A stretch of DNA of 42,550 bases from Clostridia bacterium (lineage in GTDB: Bacteria; Bacillota; Clostridia; Christensenellales; CAG-138): contig JAFSEB010000083.1 in assembly GCA_017435905.1 (NCBI GenBank), positions 1-42,550 of the forward strand, given 5' to 3'. The position numbers and the translations under genes are program-made. The number at the start of each line of letters is the position of its first letter. Positions within the stretch are counted from its first letter, which is position 1. The notes below the pieces were generated by a model. That model was not told where the DNA came from, searched no databases, and worked only from the letters and a program-made list of their open reading frames with translations. Positions 33,942 through 41,382 of this stretch are shown here, piece after piece.

Positions 33942-34835
33942 TTATTTCTGCATCTGGCCCATAACTTCTTCAGCGAAGTTATCCTGACGCTTCTGGAGGC
34001 CTTCGCCCATCTCAAAGCGGTAGAACTTGGCAACGGTGAGGCCGCCGTTGTTCTTCAGCATGGTGCGGACGTTCTGATCGGGATCCTTTACGAAGGGCTG
34101 CTCAAGCAGGCAGACTTCCTTGTAGTACTTCTCGATACGGCCTTCGACCATCTTCTCGATGATGTTTGCCGGCTTGGGCTTGGGCTCGTTCATGGCCTGC
34201 TCACGGAGGATCTTGCGCTCGTGCTCAATATCTTCCTGGTTGCAGTCTTCCTTGGAAATGCAGTTGGGCTTCGCAGCGGCGATGTGCATGGCAACATCGT
34301 GGATAGCTGCTTCGTGACCCTGCGCATCACCGACGATCTCAACGAGAACGCCGATCTTGCCGCCGAGGTGGATGTAGGTATCCACGCAGCCGTTGGCGGC
34401 TTCTACGAGAGCAAAGCGGCGAAGGGTGATCTTTTCACCGATCTTGGCGACAGCCTGGTTGATGAGCTCGGCTACGGTGCCGTTGCCGCATTCCATGGTC
34501 ATGAGGGTATCAACATCAGCGGGCTTCTTCTCGGCAACGAGCTTGGCGATATCGGCTACGAGGGCCTTGAAGTCGTCAGTCTTGGCGACGAAGTCAGTCT
34601 CGCAGTTCATTTCCACGATGACGCCGGTCTTGGCATCTTCGGAAACGAAGCTGGCCACGATGCCTTCCGCAGCAATGCGGGCAGCCTTCTTGGCGGAAGC
34701 GGCAAGGCTCTTCTCGCGAAGATAGTCCATCGCCTTATCCATGTTGCCATCGCACTCTTTGAGGGCCTTCTTGCAATCCATCATGCCGGCGCCGCTCATT
34801 TCGCGAAGCGCCATTACATCTTTGGCAGTAAACAT
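33942..34835 (-). CDS. tsf: Elongation factor Ts
   Basis: Nucleotide exchange factor for EF-Tu. 297 residues: N-terminal UBA-like region KDVMALREMSGAGMMDCKKAL, core FVSEDAKTGVIVEMNCETDFVAKTD with the TDFV motif, and the C-terminal part KIGVLVEIV ... HEAAIHDVAMHIAAAKP and LLEQPFVKDPDQNV. Follows rpsB by 46 bases in the usual order and ends at a strong terminator. Confidence 0.97.
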   Translation of the reverse strand: MFTAKDVMALREMSGAGMMDCKKALKECDGNMDKAMDYLREKSLAASAKKAARIAAEGIVASFVSEDAKTGVIVEMNCETDFVAKTDDFKALVADIAKLVAEKKPADVDTLMTMECGNGTVAELINQAVAKIGEKITLRRFALVEAANGCVDTYIHLGGKIGVLVEIVGDAQGHEAAIHDVAMHIAAAKPNCISKEDCNQEDIEHERKILREQAMNEPKPKPANIIEKMVEGRIEKYYKEVCLLEQPFVKDPDQNVRTMLKNNGGLTVAKFYRFEMGEGLQKRQDNFAEEVMGQMQK

Positions 34836-34881
34836 AGCTTGTTGCTCCTTTTCGAAATTATTGGTTCAAGCGAGCTTTAAA

Positions 34882-35610
34882 TTAAAACTCTTCTTCCTGA
34901 GCGGGGGCTTCTTCGTCAACCATCTGCTCGCCCTGCTTGCCTTCGAGAACGGCGTCAGCCATCTTGGAAGCGATGAGCTTCACTGCACGGATGGCGTCAT
35001 CGTTGCCGGGGATCGGGTAATCCGCTTCGTCGGGATCGCAGTTGGTGTCAACGATGGCAACAACGGGGATGCCGAGGGTCTTGGCTTCGAGAATGGCGAT
35101 GTGCTCCTTGCGGGGGTCAACAACGAAGAGAGCGCCGGGGAGCTTCTTCATATCCTTGATGCCGCCGAGGTTCTTCTCGAGCTTTTCCTGCTCAGCCTTG
35201 AGCTTGATGACTTCCTTCTTGGGGAGGAAAGCGAAATCGCCTTCGGCTTCCATCTTCTCGATCTTGCGGAGCTTCGCAATGCGGCCCTGGATAGTCTTGA
35301 AGTTGGTGAGCATGCCGCCCAGCCAACGCTGGTTGACATAGAACATTTCGCAGCGCTTGGCTTCCTGCTCGATGGATTCCTGCGCCTGCTTCTTGGTGCC
35401 GACGAAAAGGACGCTCTGACCGCTCATGGCGAGATCGCGGATGAAGTAGTAAGCTTCGTCGATCTTCTTCACGGTCTTCTGCAGGTCGATGATGTAGATG
35501 CCGTTGCGCTCGGTGAAGATGTATTCCTTCATCTTCGGGTTCCAACGACGGGTCTGGTGACCAAAGTGGACACCGGCTTCAAGAAGCTGCTTCATGGAAA
35601 TAACAGACAT
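34882..35610 (-). CDS. rpsB: 30S ribosomal protein S2
   Basis: 242 residues: [52 protein letters not shown] and [19 protein letters not shown] are family signatures; ends with an acidic tail ([10 protein letters not shown]). First gene of the supercluster, with promoter 35753-35781 and a ~135-base leader. ATG 35610 has GAGGAGG upstream. Confidence 0.97.
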   Translation of the reverse strand: MSVISMKQLLEAGVHFGHQTRRWNPKMKEYIFTERNGIYIIDLQKTVKKIDEAYYFIRDLAMSGQSVLFVGTKKQAQESIEQEAKRCEMFYVNQRWLGGMLTNFKTIQGRIAKLRKIEKMEAEGDFAFLPKKEVIKLKAEQEKLEKNLGGIKDMKKLPGALFVVDPRKEHIAILEAKTLGIPVVAIVDTNCDPDEADYPIPGNDDAIRAVKLIASKMADAVLEGKQGEQMVDEEAPAQEEEF

Positions 35611-35746
35611 GGGTATTGTACCTCCTCGTTTTTTTCCTCCCCGTACATCTGCCCGAAAAGCAAGCCTTTTCAGGCACGAGTGCTTTCGGTCCGCACGGGT
35701 GCGTATTTTGTTTTACGCGGGCACGCCATTTCCACGGGGCGCACCA
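35611..35746 (-). promoter_or_regulatory. Structured rpsB leader
   Basis: Minus-strand RNA can form CCTGAAAAG/CTTTTCGGG (35652-35660 with 35666-35674, one U-G wobble) and GCGTA/TACGC (35701-35718), in a GC-rich surround. Ribosomal operon leaders often bind their own product; a specific S2 leader class is not recognised. Confidence 0.45.
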
Positions 35747-35752
35747 TCGGAT

Positions 35753-35781
35753 ATTTTAGCATGAAATCAGCCGGAAGGCAA
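35753..35781 (-). promoter_or_regulatory. Promoter of rpsB-tsf
   Basis: On the minus strand TTGCCT (35776-35781), 17-base spacer ending TGC, TAAAAT (35753-35758), an extended -10 form. The -35 lies inside the terminator stem of the preceding gene. Confidence 0.7.
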
Positions 35782-35807
35782 GCTTTTTTCACTTGCATTC
35801 CGGCTGA
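35767..35807 (-). terminator. Terminator-like hairpin after the LD-carboxypeptidase gene
   Basis: A 16-base stem with one mismatch (35767-35782 with 35792-35807), loop of nine. Only TTT follows on the minus strand, so efficiency is uncertain. Confidence 0.6.
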
Positions 35808-35829
35808 AAATCATACTTTTTATCTCTTT

Positions 35830-36732
35830 TTATTTCGCTTCGCCGAAGGTGCACTTGTCGGCATCCATCACGAACTTCTTGCCGAGAGGCAGCGCCAGCG
35901 TGGGCACACAGTGACCGCAGCGCACGCCCTTGATGGTGGGCTTGCCGGCGGGCACGACGAGCTCTTCAAAGATGGTCTCCCAGGACAGCACATAATCGGC
36001 ATCCTCGGCATCGCAATCGGCAAAATCGCCGATGAGGATACCGGCGCAGTCGTTGAGCTTGCCGGCGTTGCGCATGGCGGTGAGCATGCCGTCGATCTTA
36101 TAGGGCTTTTCGCCCACATCTTCAAAGAAGAGGATCTTGCCCTTGGTGTCCACTTCCCAGGGAGTGCCGAGGGATGCCACCAGCAGGGACAGGTTGCCGC
36201 CCACAAGAACGCCTTCCGCCTTGCCGCCCACGAGGGTCTCACGGGGATATTCGGCAGGGTTTTCGTAGTTGGCTTCCGTGCCGAAGATCATGGCCTTTGC
36301 GCAGGCATAGCTGAAATCATCGGGCTCATAAAGGGCGCCTGCCATGGGCATATGGTAGGTCACGAAGCCGCACAGCTGGTTGAAGGCAACATGGTAAGCG
36401 GTAACATCGCTGTAGCCTGCAAAGAACTTCGGGTTCTTGGCGATCATATCGTAATCAAGGAGAGGCAGCACACGGTGTCCGCCGTAACCGCCCCGGGTAG
36501 AGATGATGCCGTCGATGGACTTATCCGCAAAGGCTTTGTTGATATCGGCCGCACGGACTTCATCCTTGCCGGAGAGATAGCCGTAACGTGCGCCGGCGCT
36601 TTCGTAAACCACGACCTCAAAGCCGAGTTTTTCAAGGGCTTTCACGCATTCATCGAGCTTGCTGGTAGCGCTGGAAGGGCCGATAAGCGCAACACGGGCG
36701 CCGGGGAACAGTTTGGGTGCAAACATGGTCAT
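35830..36732 (-). CDS. LD-carboxypeptidase family protein (peptidase S66)
   Basis: 300 residues of the S66 family (LdcA/MccF). Ser108 in FAGYSDVTA is the expected nucleophile, STRGGYGGHRVLP the conserved upstream loop, ILFFEDV carries the catalytic Glu and GVRCGHCVPTLALPLG the catalytic His. Family members cleave the L,D bond of tetrapeptide muropeptides in cell-wall recycling, or inactivate microcin C-type antibiotics; which applies is undecided. No signal peptide, so cytoplasmic. ATG overlaps the DUF1292 stop as ATGA. Confidence 0.88.
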   Translation of the reverse strand: MTMFAPKLFPGARVALIGPSSATSKLDECVKALEKLGFEVVVYESAGARYGYLSGKDEVRAADINKAFADKSIDGIISTRGGYGGHRVLPLLDYDMIAKNPKFFAGYSDVTAYHVAFNQLCGFVTYHMPMAGALYEPDDFSYACAKAMIFGTEANYENPAEYPRETLVGGKAEGVLVGGNLSLLVASLGTPWEVDTKGKILFFEDVGEKPYKIDGMLTAMRNAGKLNDCAGILIGDFADCDAEDADYVLSWETIFEELVVPAGKPTIKGVRCGHCVPTLALPLGKKFVMDADKCTFGEAK

Positions 36733-37025
36733 TCTTCCTCCTCAATTTCATCCATCAGTTCAAGGAAATGGGAAAACAGCTCGTCAAGCAGGATCTCATT
36801 GTCAACAGGGATGTAGCTGTCCCCCTCCTCGCTGCGCTCGATGCGCATGAAAACAACTTCGCCTTCTTCCTCGAAGTCTTCCGTCTCTCCTTCCTCTTCC
36901 GAAATAGGCTCAAGCGCCACATAGCGGTCCCCTTCGTAAAGGAAGGTCAATATATGGTCAAAGCGTTCCGCTTCGCCGTTCTCATCCAAAAGGACGACTT
37001 CTTCTACATATTCTTCGTATTCCAT
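36729..37025 (-). CDS. DUF1292 family protein (YrzB-like)
   Basis: 98 very acidic residues. VVLLDENGEAERFDHILTF and YEGDRYVALEPI match the DUF1292 pattern (L-x-DE-x-G ... F ... F-x-Y-x-x-x-Y-hhh-P), followed by VVFMRIE and a C-terminal acidic helix. Common in Bacillota next to ruvX and ireB, as here. Molecular function is unknown. Confidence 0.88.
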   Translation of the reverse strand: MEYEEYVEEVVLLDENGEAERFDHILTFLYEGDRYVALEPISEEEGETEDFEEEGEVVFMRIERSEEGDSYIPVDNEILLDELFSHFLELMDEIEEEE

Positions 37026-37040
37026 GCCGTTTCCTCCGCC

Positions 37041-37463
37041 TTAAAGTTTGGGGTTCGTATCAAGATAGCCCTGCAGGATGATGGTAGCAGCCAGCTTGTC
37101 CACCACCTTGCGCCGCTTCTGCCAGTTCATTTCCGCCTCGTAAAGCACACGCTCTGCGCTGACCGTGCTCAAACGCTCATCGAAAAAGGCATGCTCGCCC
37201 TCAAAGCCGTTAAGCACCGCCGCCGCAAATTCCTTTACCTTTTCGGACTGGAAGCCATAGCTGCCATCCATGTTGCGGGGCATGCCGAAAAGAAGCCTGA
37301 CAGGCTTATAGCGCTCCGCCAGTGTGCGGATATAAGCAGCATCCTTTTCCATATCGCCGGTGCGGGTATAGGTCTCAAGCCCCTGCGCCGTGATACCGAG
37401 GGGATCGGATACCGCAATGCCGATGCGGCGGTCGCCCACATCAAGTGCCAACACTCTCTGCAT
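37041..37463 (-). CDS. ruvX: RuvX/YqgF RNase H-fold protein (putative Holliday junction resolvase)
   Basis: 140 residues. LALDVGDRRIGIAVSDPLG carries the first catalytic Asp, LLFGMPRNMDGSYG the conserved substrate loop, FFDERLSTVSAERVL the Glu, and KVVDKLAATIILQGYLD the C-terminal Asp. Family proteins are implicated in 16S rRNA 5'-end processing and possibly branched DNA. Five bases after ireB. Confidence 0.94.
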   Translation of the reverse strand: MQRVLALDVGDRRIGIAVSDPLGITAQGLETYTRTGDMEKDAAYIRTLAERYKPVRLLFGMPRNMDGSYGFQSEKVKEFAAAVLNGFEGEHAFFDERLSTVSAERVLYEAEMNWQKRRKVVDKLAATIILQGYLDTNPKL

Positions 37464-37468
37464 GGCGG

Positions 37469-37753
37469 TTACCTTTCTTCGCCTGCCTGCGCAATGTGTT
37501 CGGGCGCATTGACATAGAAGCGGACAAGCTCCTCAAGAAGCTCATCACGTTCCAGCATGCGGATGAGATAACGGGCGTTGTTATAGCTCGTGATATAGGT
37601 CGGGTCACCGGAAATAAGGTAGCCCACGATCTGGTTGATGGGATCGTAGCCTTTTTCCCGCATGGTTGCAAACACGCGCATAAGCACTTCGTTTGCGGTA
37701 TTCTTTTCCCTGGGGATGCGGAACTGCATGGTTTCATTGGTATGATTCGTCAA
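37469..37753 (-). CDS. ireB: IreB family regulatory phosphoprotein
   Basis: 94 residues from TTG 37753 (GGAGG eight bases upstream); the frame runs open to 37807 but that stretch covers the promoter -10. [37 protein letters not shown] and [21 protein letters not shown] are clear family features (DUF965). In enterococci IreB is phosphorylated by the PASTA kinase IreK and lowers cephalosporin resistance. The kinase is not in this window. Confidence 0.93.
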   Translation of the reverse strand: MTNHTNETMQFRIPREKNTANEVLMRVFATMREKGYDPINQIVGYLISGDPTYITSYNNARYLIRMLERDELLEELVRFYVNAPEHIAQAGEER

Positions 37754-37795
37754 TGCATATCCCTCCGTTTCCGTGGCAATAATTTCTATACTAAC

Positions 37796-37823
37796 ATTAT
37801 AGCGCATCCACCGCCAAAAGCAA
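37796..37823 (-). promoter_or_regulatory. Promoter of ireB-ruvX-DUF1292-ldcA-like operon
   Basis: On the minus strand TTGCTT (37818-37823), 16-base spacer, TATAAT (37796-37801). The -35 touches the stem AATACGG/CCGTATT (37823-37851), which may terminate the upstream 55-aa gene. Confidence 0.7.
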
Positions 37824-37878
37824 ATACGGATGACGCACCGCCACCCGTATTCTTCACTTTTTCATGCTTCTGTTTCCT

Positions 37879-38046
37879 TCAGGAAAACATGTGCCCGAAC
37901 TTGCCCACGGCACGCTTGCCGCACCTGAGTGCACGCTTGGAATCCCGCATCATGCGCCGGGAAACATCCGGATACATGGCGACAACGCCGGCGGTGGCCA
38001 TCACCATGCCTGCGGCCACACCAAGCATCAATGCTGCTGTTTTCAA
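37879..38046 (-). CDS. Small membrane protein, 55 aa
   Basis: A short frame from TTG 38046 to TGA at 37879, with AAAGGAG ten bases before the start. The product has one membrane helix (ALMLGVAAGMVMATAGVVAM), then a very basic cytoplasmic-type tail with repeated KR and a single Cys, ending GHMFS. Composition (TM then Arg/Lys/Met) is like small YtxH-type envelope proteins of Clostridia. No function known. It lies upstream of ireB in the same direction, separated by a hairpin and the ireB promoter. Confidence 0.65.
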   Translation of the reverse strand: MKTAALMLGVAAGMVMATAGVVAMYPDVSRRMMRDSKRALRCGKRAVGKFGHMFS

Positions 38047-38138
38047 GACCTTTTCACTCCTTTCCCGCTCACTTTAAAAATAGTTTTTCCCGGAACGGCC
38101 GAAAAAGCAGTGGGAGTTTTTTCAAAACAGCTTTTTTA

Positions 38139-38147
38139 TGCTATAAT
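38139..38147 (+). promoter_or_regulatory. Extended -10 promoter of the YfbR-like gene
   Basis: TGCTATAAT at 38139-38147, with only a weak TTTTCA-like -35 at 38119-38124; start expected near 38154. Confidence 0.65.
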
Positions 38148-38180
38148 GACCTTATTACGGCAAGTATCCGGAGGATGCAC

Positions 38181-38771
38181 ATGGAAAACACGTTTTTGCC
38201 CCTTATTTTCAGAATGCGCTACATCAGCCGCTGGAGCCTGATGTTCAATACCGAAAAGGAAGACCTGATGCAGCATACGGCGGAGTGTGCCTTTCTGACG
38301 CATTTTCTTGCCACGGTGGGAAACACCGTCTTTCACAAAAACTTCGATGCGGACAAGCTGGCGGTCTACGCCCTTTACCACGATGCATCCGAGGTTTTGA
38401 CAGGCGACCTCCCCACCCCCGTCAAATACTATAACGATGAAATGAAGAGCATCTACAAGCAGATCGAAAAGACCGCTGCGGATAAGCTCAAACAGCATCT
38501 GCCGGAGTCCCTGCGCAGTGTCTATGCCCCCTATCTTGACGGCACAGCCCTCAGCGCAGAGGAAAAGCAGCTCCTTAAATGTGCGGACAAGCTGTGCGCC
38601 TACATCAAGTGCATCTACGAGCTCAACGCCGGCAACCGGGAGTTTCAGCATGCCTATGCCACCATCGATGCGGAGATCAAAAAAGCGGAGTGCGAAGAGC
38701 TTCGCTATTTCCTCGACAACTGCCTTGATGCGTTTTCCATGACCCTTGACGATCTGCAGGGGACGCTGTGA
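38181..38771 (+). CDS. YfbR-like HD-domain 5'-deoxynucleotidase
   Basis: 196 residues, HD phosphohydrolase. Metal ligands appear in QHTAECAFLTHFLA (His), YHDASEVLTGD (HD plus conserved Glu) and a later KCADKLCAYIK (Asp). YfbR enzymes remove phosphate from dNMPs. The CYP-like GDLPTPVKYYN segment after the HD motif is a YfbR hallmark. ATG 38181 follows GGAGG at six bases; the alternative ATG at 38175 would overlap the ribosome site. Convergent with the racemase gene, sharing a terminator. Confidence 0.88.
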   Translation: MENTFLPLIFRMRYISRWSLMFNTEKEDLMQHTAECAFLTHFLATVGNTVFHKNFDADKLAVYALYHDASEVLTGDLPTPVKYYNDEMKSIYKQIEKTAADKLKQHLPESLRSVYAPYLDGTALSAEEKQLLKCADKLCAYIKCIYELNAGNREFQHAYATIDAEIKKAECEELRYFLDNCLDAFSMTLDDLQGTL

Positions 38772-38787
38772 CGCCGTTAACGGCATC

Positions 38788-38826
38788 AAAAAGCGCCTGC
38801 GGCAATGGCCGCAGGCGCTTTTATTC
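38788..38826. terminator. Bidirectional terminator between converging genes
   Basis: Perfect 15-bp stem 38789-38803 with 38808-38822, loop AATG, flanked by A-run on one side and TTTT on the other, so it serves both the YfbR-like and racemase genes. Confidence 0.9.
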
Positions 38827-38841
38827 ATTTTATTATCATTT

Positions 38842-39984
38842 TCAGCAATCAAGGTAGGACACGTAATCCACCACTTTGCCGCCCTCGATATACACAAGGG
38901 GCATGCGGCGGCTCTGACGGCAGACATATTCCGTATCGGAGGTGCCTGCCACATTGCCTGCATCTTCCTGCGTGATGGTAACGCCGTTCTGCGTGCCGCA
39001 AAGCACGATCTCATCGCCGATCTTCGGGGAATCCACATCCGTGATGTCGATCATCATCTGGTCCATGCACACTTTGCCGATGATGGGGCAGCGCACGCCG
39101 TGAAGGAGCACCTGTCCCTTGTTGGAAGCAAGACGGGATGTGCCGTCCACAAAGCCGCAGGGCACAACACCCACAACGGTTTCCCTTTGTGCGGTGAAGG
39201 TGCAGCCGTAGCCCACCTTCGTGCCGGGTTCGATGGTGCGGATGGAAGCAAGGCGGCTTTTTACCGACATAACAGGCTTTTCAAGGCTCCAGTCAAGGCA
39301 ATATTGGCCGAACACAGAGGTGCCGGGGCGCACCATATCAAGGTGCTTTTCCTTAAAGCGGTAGGTGCCGCCGCTGTCACACATGTGGCGGATGGGGATA
39401 TTGACGCCCTTTTCCTGCAGCGCATTGCAAACGGTCATAAAACGGTCAAACTGCATCTCGGCATATTCGTCGTTCTCGCCGTATGCGGAGGCAAACATGG
39501 AGAAAATGCCCTCTACATACAGGTTTTCCATTTTGGTCACCGCAAGGATCGTATCCACCGTCTTATCATCATAGGAGAAACCGAGACGGCTCAGACCCGT
39601 ATCCACGCTGACATGGATCCTGAGCTTCTTCCCCTTTTCGGCGGCAAGGACATTGAGCTCCTCCGCCTGTCCCATCGTAAACACGTTGGGAACAAGATCA
39701 TAGTCGAAAAGAAGATCATACGAATCGTTAAAGGTATAGCCGAAGATGAGGATGGGCAGCTTGATGCCTGCCTTGCGAAGCTCCACGCCCTCTTCGGGGA
39801 TGGCAACGCCAAGGTATTCGACGCCCATCTCTTCAAACAACTTGGAGCAGCGCACCGCACCGTGACCGTAGGCATTGCCCTTGACGGCAATGAGCATCTT
39901 TGTTTCCGGTTTCATGAAGCTGCGGATGTATTCCACATTGAAGCGCAGCGCATCAAGATCGATCTCAAGCCAAGAAGAACGCAT
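38842..39984 (-). CDS. alr: Alanine racemase family protein with altered active-site positions
   Basis: 380 residues, fold-type III PLP enzyme. The PLP lysine is K35 in IAVKGNAYGHG; Y259 in VGYGCTF matches the second catalytic base; R219 in MVRPGTS and CMDQ (306-309) are present. Deviations from canonical Alr: the FTHFA histidine is Met163 (FSMFA), the Asn of xANSAG is Asp203 (MCDSGG), and the C-terminal YEI-type motif reads TEYVC. It may therefore act on another amino acid or have reduced activity. Follows the amidohydrolase gene by 14 bases. Confidence 0.85.
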   Translation of the reverse strand: MRSSWLEIDLDALRFNVEYIRSFMKPETKMLIAVKGNAYGHGAVRCSKLFEEMGVEYLGVAIPEEGVELRKAGIKLPILIFGYTFNDSYDLLFDYDLVPNVFTMGQAEELNVLAAEKGKKLRIHVSVDTGLSRLGFSYDDKTVDTILAVTKMENLYVEGIFSMFASAYGENDEYAEMQFDRFMTVCNALQEKGVNIPIRHMCDSGGTYRFKEKHLDMVRPGTSVFGQYCLDWSLEKPVMSVKSRLASIRTIEPGTKVGYGCTFTAQRETVVGVVPCGFVDGTSRLASNKGQVLLHGVRCPIIGKVCMDQMMIDITDVDSPKIGDEIVLCGTQNGVTITQEDAGNVAGTSDTEYVCRQSRRMPLVYIEGGKVVDYVSYLDC

Positions 39985-39998
39985 GCTGTCCCCTCCCC

Positions 39999-41183
39999 TT
40001 ACATCATGCCGAGGTAGCGCAGCACAAGGCGTACCTGCAGTTCCACATTGATGTCAAGCACCGCTTCATCCACCATAAATTCCTTGCTGTGGTGGGGCCA
40101 GTCAGTGCCATTTTCATGATTGCCGAAGCCAACAAGGCAGTAGCAGCCCGGAATATTGCCCTCACGGAGGAACTCCGCAAAGTCATCGCCGCCCATTTCA
40201 CGGATGCCCTGATCGGTGACAGCATTGACGGAGTCGGATTCCGCAAGAATGCCCTTCACCATCTCGGTCAGTTCGGGATCGTTGGAAAGCAGGCTGTTGC
40301 CGAAGTTGATCTCCACATCACACTCACAGCGGTAAGCGGCAGCAACGGCCTTCACAAGCTCCGTGAAGCGGGCATGAACGGCCTTTTCGTTTTCATGCAT
40401 GCAGCGGATGGAGCCTTCCATGGTCAGCGTATCGGGAATGATGTTCATATAGTCGCCTGCATGGATGGAGCCGACGGTAATAAGCGTAGGCTCTTCGATG
40501 GTGCCAAACTCCATGGTCTGCATGGAGCAGATGGCGTTGAGCACATGGCGGCCCGCTTCGATGGGACTGACACCGGAGGAGGGAGAGCAGCCGTGGGTGC
40601 TCTTGCCGTGAATGGTCACCTTGAAATAATAGCTGGAAGCGAAAATGGGGCCCGAAGCGATGGCAACGGTGCCAAAGGGCTGGGATGCCCAAACGTGCAT
40701 GCCGAAAATTGCATCGGGACGGGGATCGGTGAGTGCGCCGTCTTCGATCATCATGGGAGCGCCAAGCACTTCTTCATTGGGCTGGAAGAGGAACACAACG
40801 GTGCCTTCGATTTCATCCTTATACGGTGCAAGGATCTTCGCCACCGCAAGCTGAATGGCAACGTGGCAATCGTGACCGCAGGCATGCATCACGCCCGGGG
40901 TCTGAGAACGGAAAGGAAGATCGTTTTCCTCATTGACGGGAAGCGCATCCATATCCGCACGGAGCATCACGGTTTTGCCGGGCTTACCGCCTTCGAGAAC
41001 GCCGATCACGCCGGTGCCTGCACAGCGGCGCACACGAAGTCCCAGTTCCTTCAGCGTATCTTCCACGATCTGTGCCGTGCGGAACTCCTGAAAACCAAGT
41101 TCGGGGTGCGCATGAATATCACGTCTGGTAGCAATAGTTTCTTCGGAAATAGCCTGAATCTCTTTTTTCAGATCGATCTGCAT
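39999..41183 (-). CDS. M20 family amidohydrolase (N-acyl-amino acid hydrolase-like)
   Basis: 394 residues from ATG 41183 (GGAG eight bases upstream; an in-frame TTG two codons earlier is less likely). Zinc-binding motifs: HACGHDCHVA, FQPNEEVLGAPMMIEDG with catalytic Glu, GMHVWA, and C-terminal PHHSKEF. The dimerisation (lid) domain starts near TIHGKSTHG. Closest families are HipO/IAA-amino-acid hydrolases and N-acetyl-diaminopimelate deacetylases. No signal peptide. With the neighbouring racemase it could process an N-acyl or D-amino acid; the substrate is not visible in sequence. Confidence 0.9.
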   Translation of the reverse strand: MQIDLKKEIQAISEETIATRRDIHAHPELGFQEFRTAQIVEDTLKELGLRVRRCAGTGVIGVLEGGKPGKTVMLRADMDALPVNEENDLPFRSQTPGVMHACGHDCHVAIQLAVAKILAPYKDEIEGTVVFLFQPNEEVLGAPMMIEDGALTDPRPDAIFGMHVWASQPFGTVAIASGPIFASSYYFKVTIHGKSTHGCSPSSGVSPIEAGRHVLNAICSMQTMEFGTIEEPTLITVGSIHAGDYMNIIPDTLTMEGSIRCMHENEKAVHARFTELVKAVAAAYRCECDVEINFGNSLLSNDPELTEMVKGILAESDSVNAVTDQGIREMGGDDFAEFLREGNIPGCYCLVGFGNHENGTDWPHHSKEFMVDEAVLDINVELQVRLVLRYLGMM

Positions 41184-41278
41184 GGACAAAGCTCCTTTAT
41201 ATTCATTTGCATTGTTGGATGTGTTTGATCAAAATCCACCCTGTCAAAGCATGACGAAAACAGGGTTATATTTTATTC

Positions 41279-41307
41279 ATGATAACACCCTGAAAGATAT
41301 GTCACAA
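41279..41307 (-). promoter_or_regulatory. Promoter of the amidohydrolase-racemase operon
   Basis: On the minus strand TTGTGA (41302-41307), 17-base spacer, TATCAT (41279-41284). Downstream in the leader, ACCCTGT and ACAGGGT (41238-41266 region) can form a hairpin before the ribosome site. Confidence 0.65.
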
Positions 41308-41382
41308 TAAACAATTTGAATAAAATGCATTTCGACCCCGTTTTTATTTTGTACACCGTTCCGAAAAACACATTCTATTTTG

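Noticed and set aside
37864..38241. Plus-strand frame overlapping the 55-aa gene
   Set aside because: No ribosome site, His/Gly-rich shadow composition, and it crosses the yfbR promoter; the minus-strand 55-aa frame with a good ribosome site is preferred.
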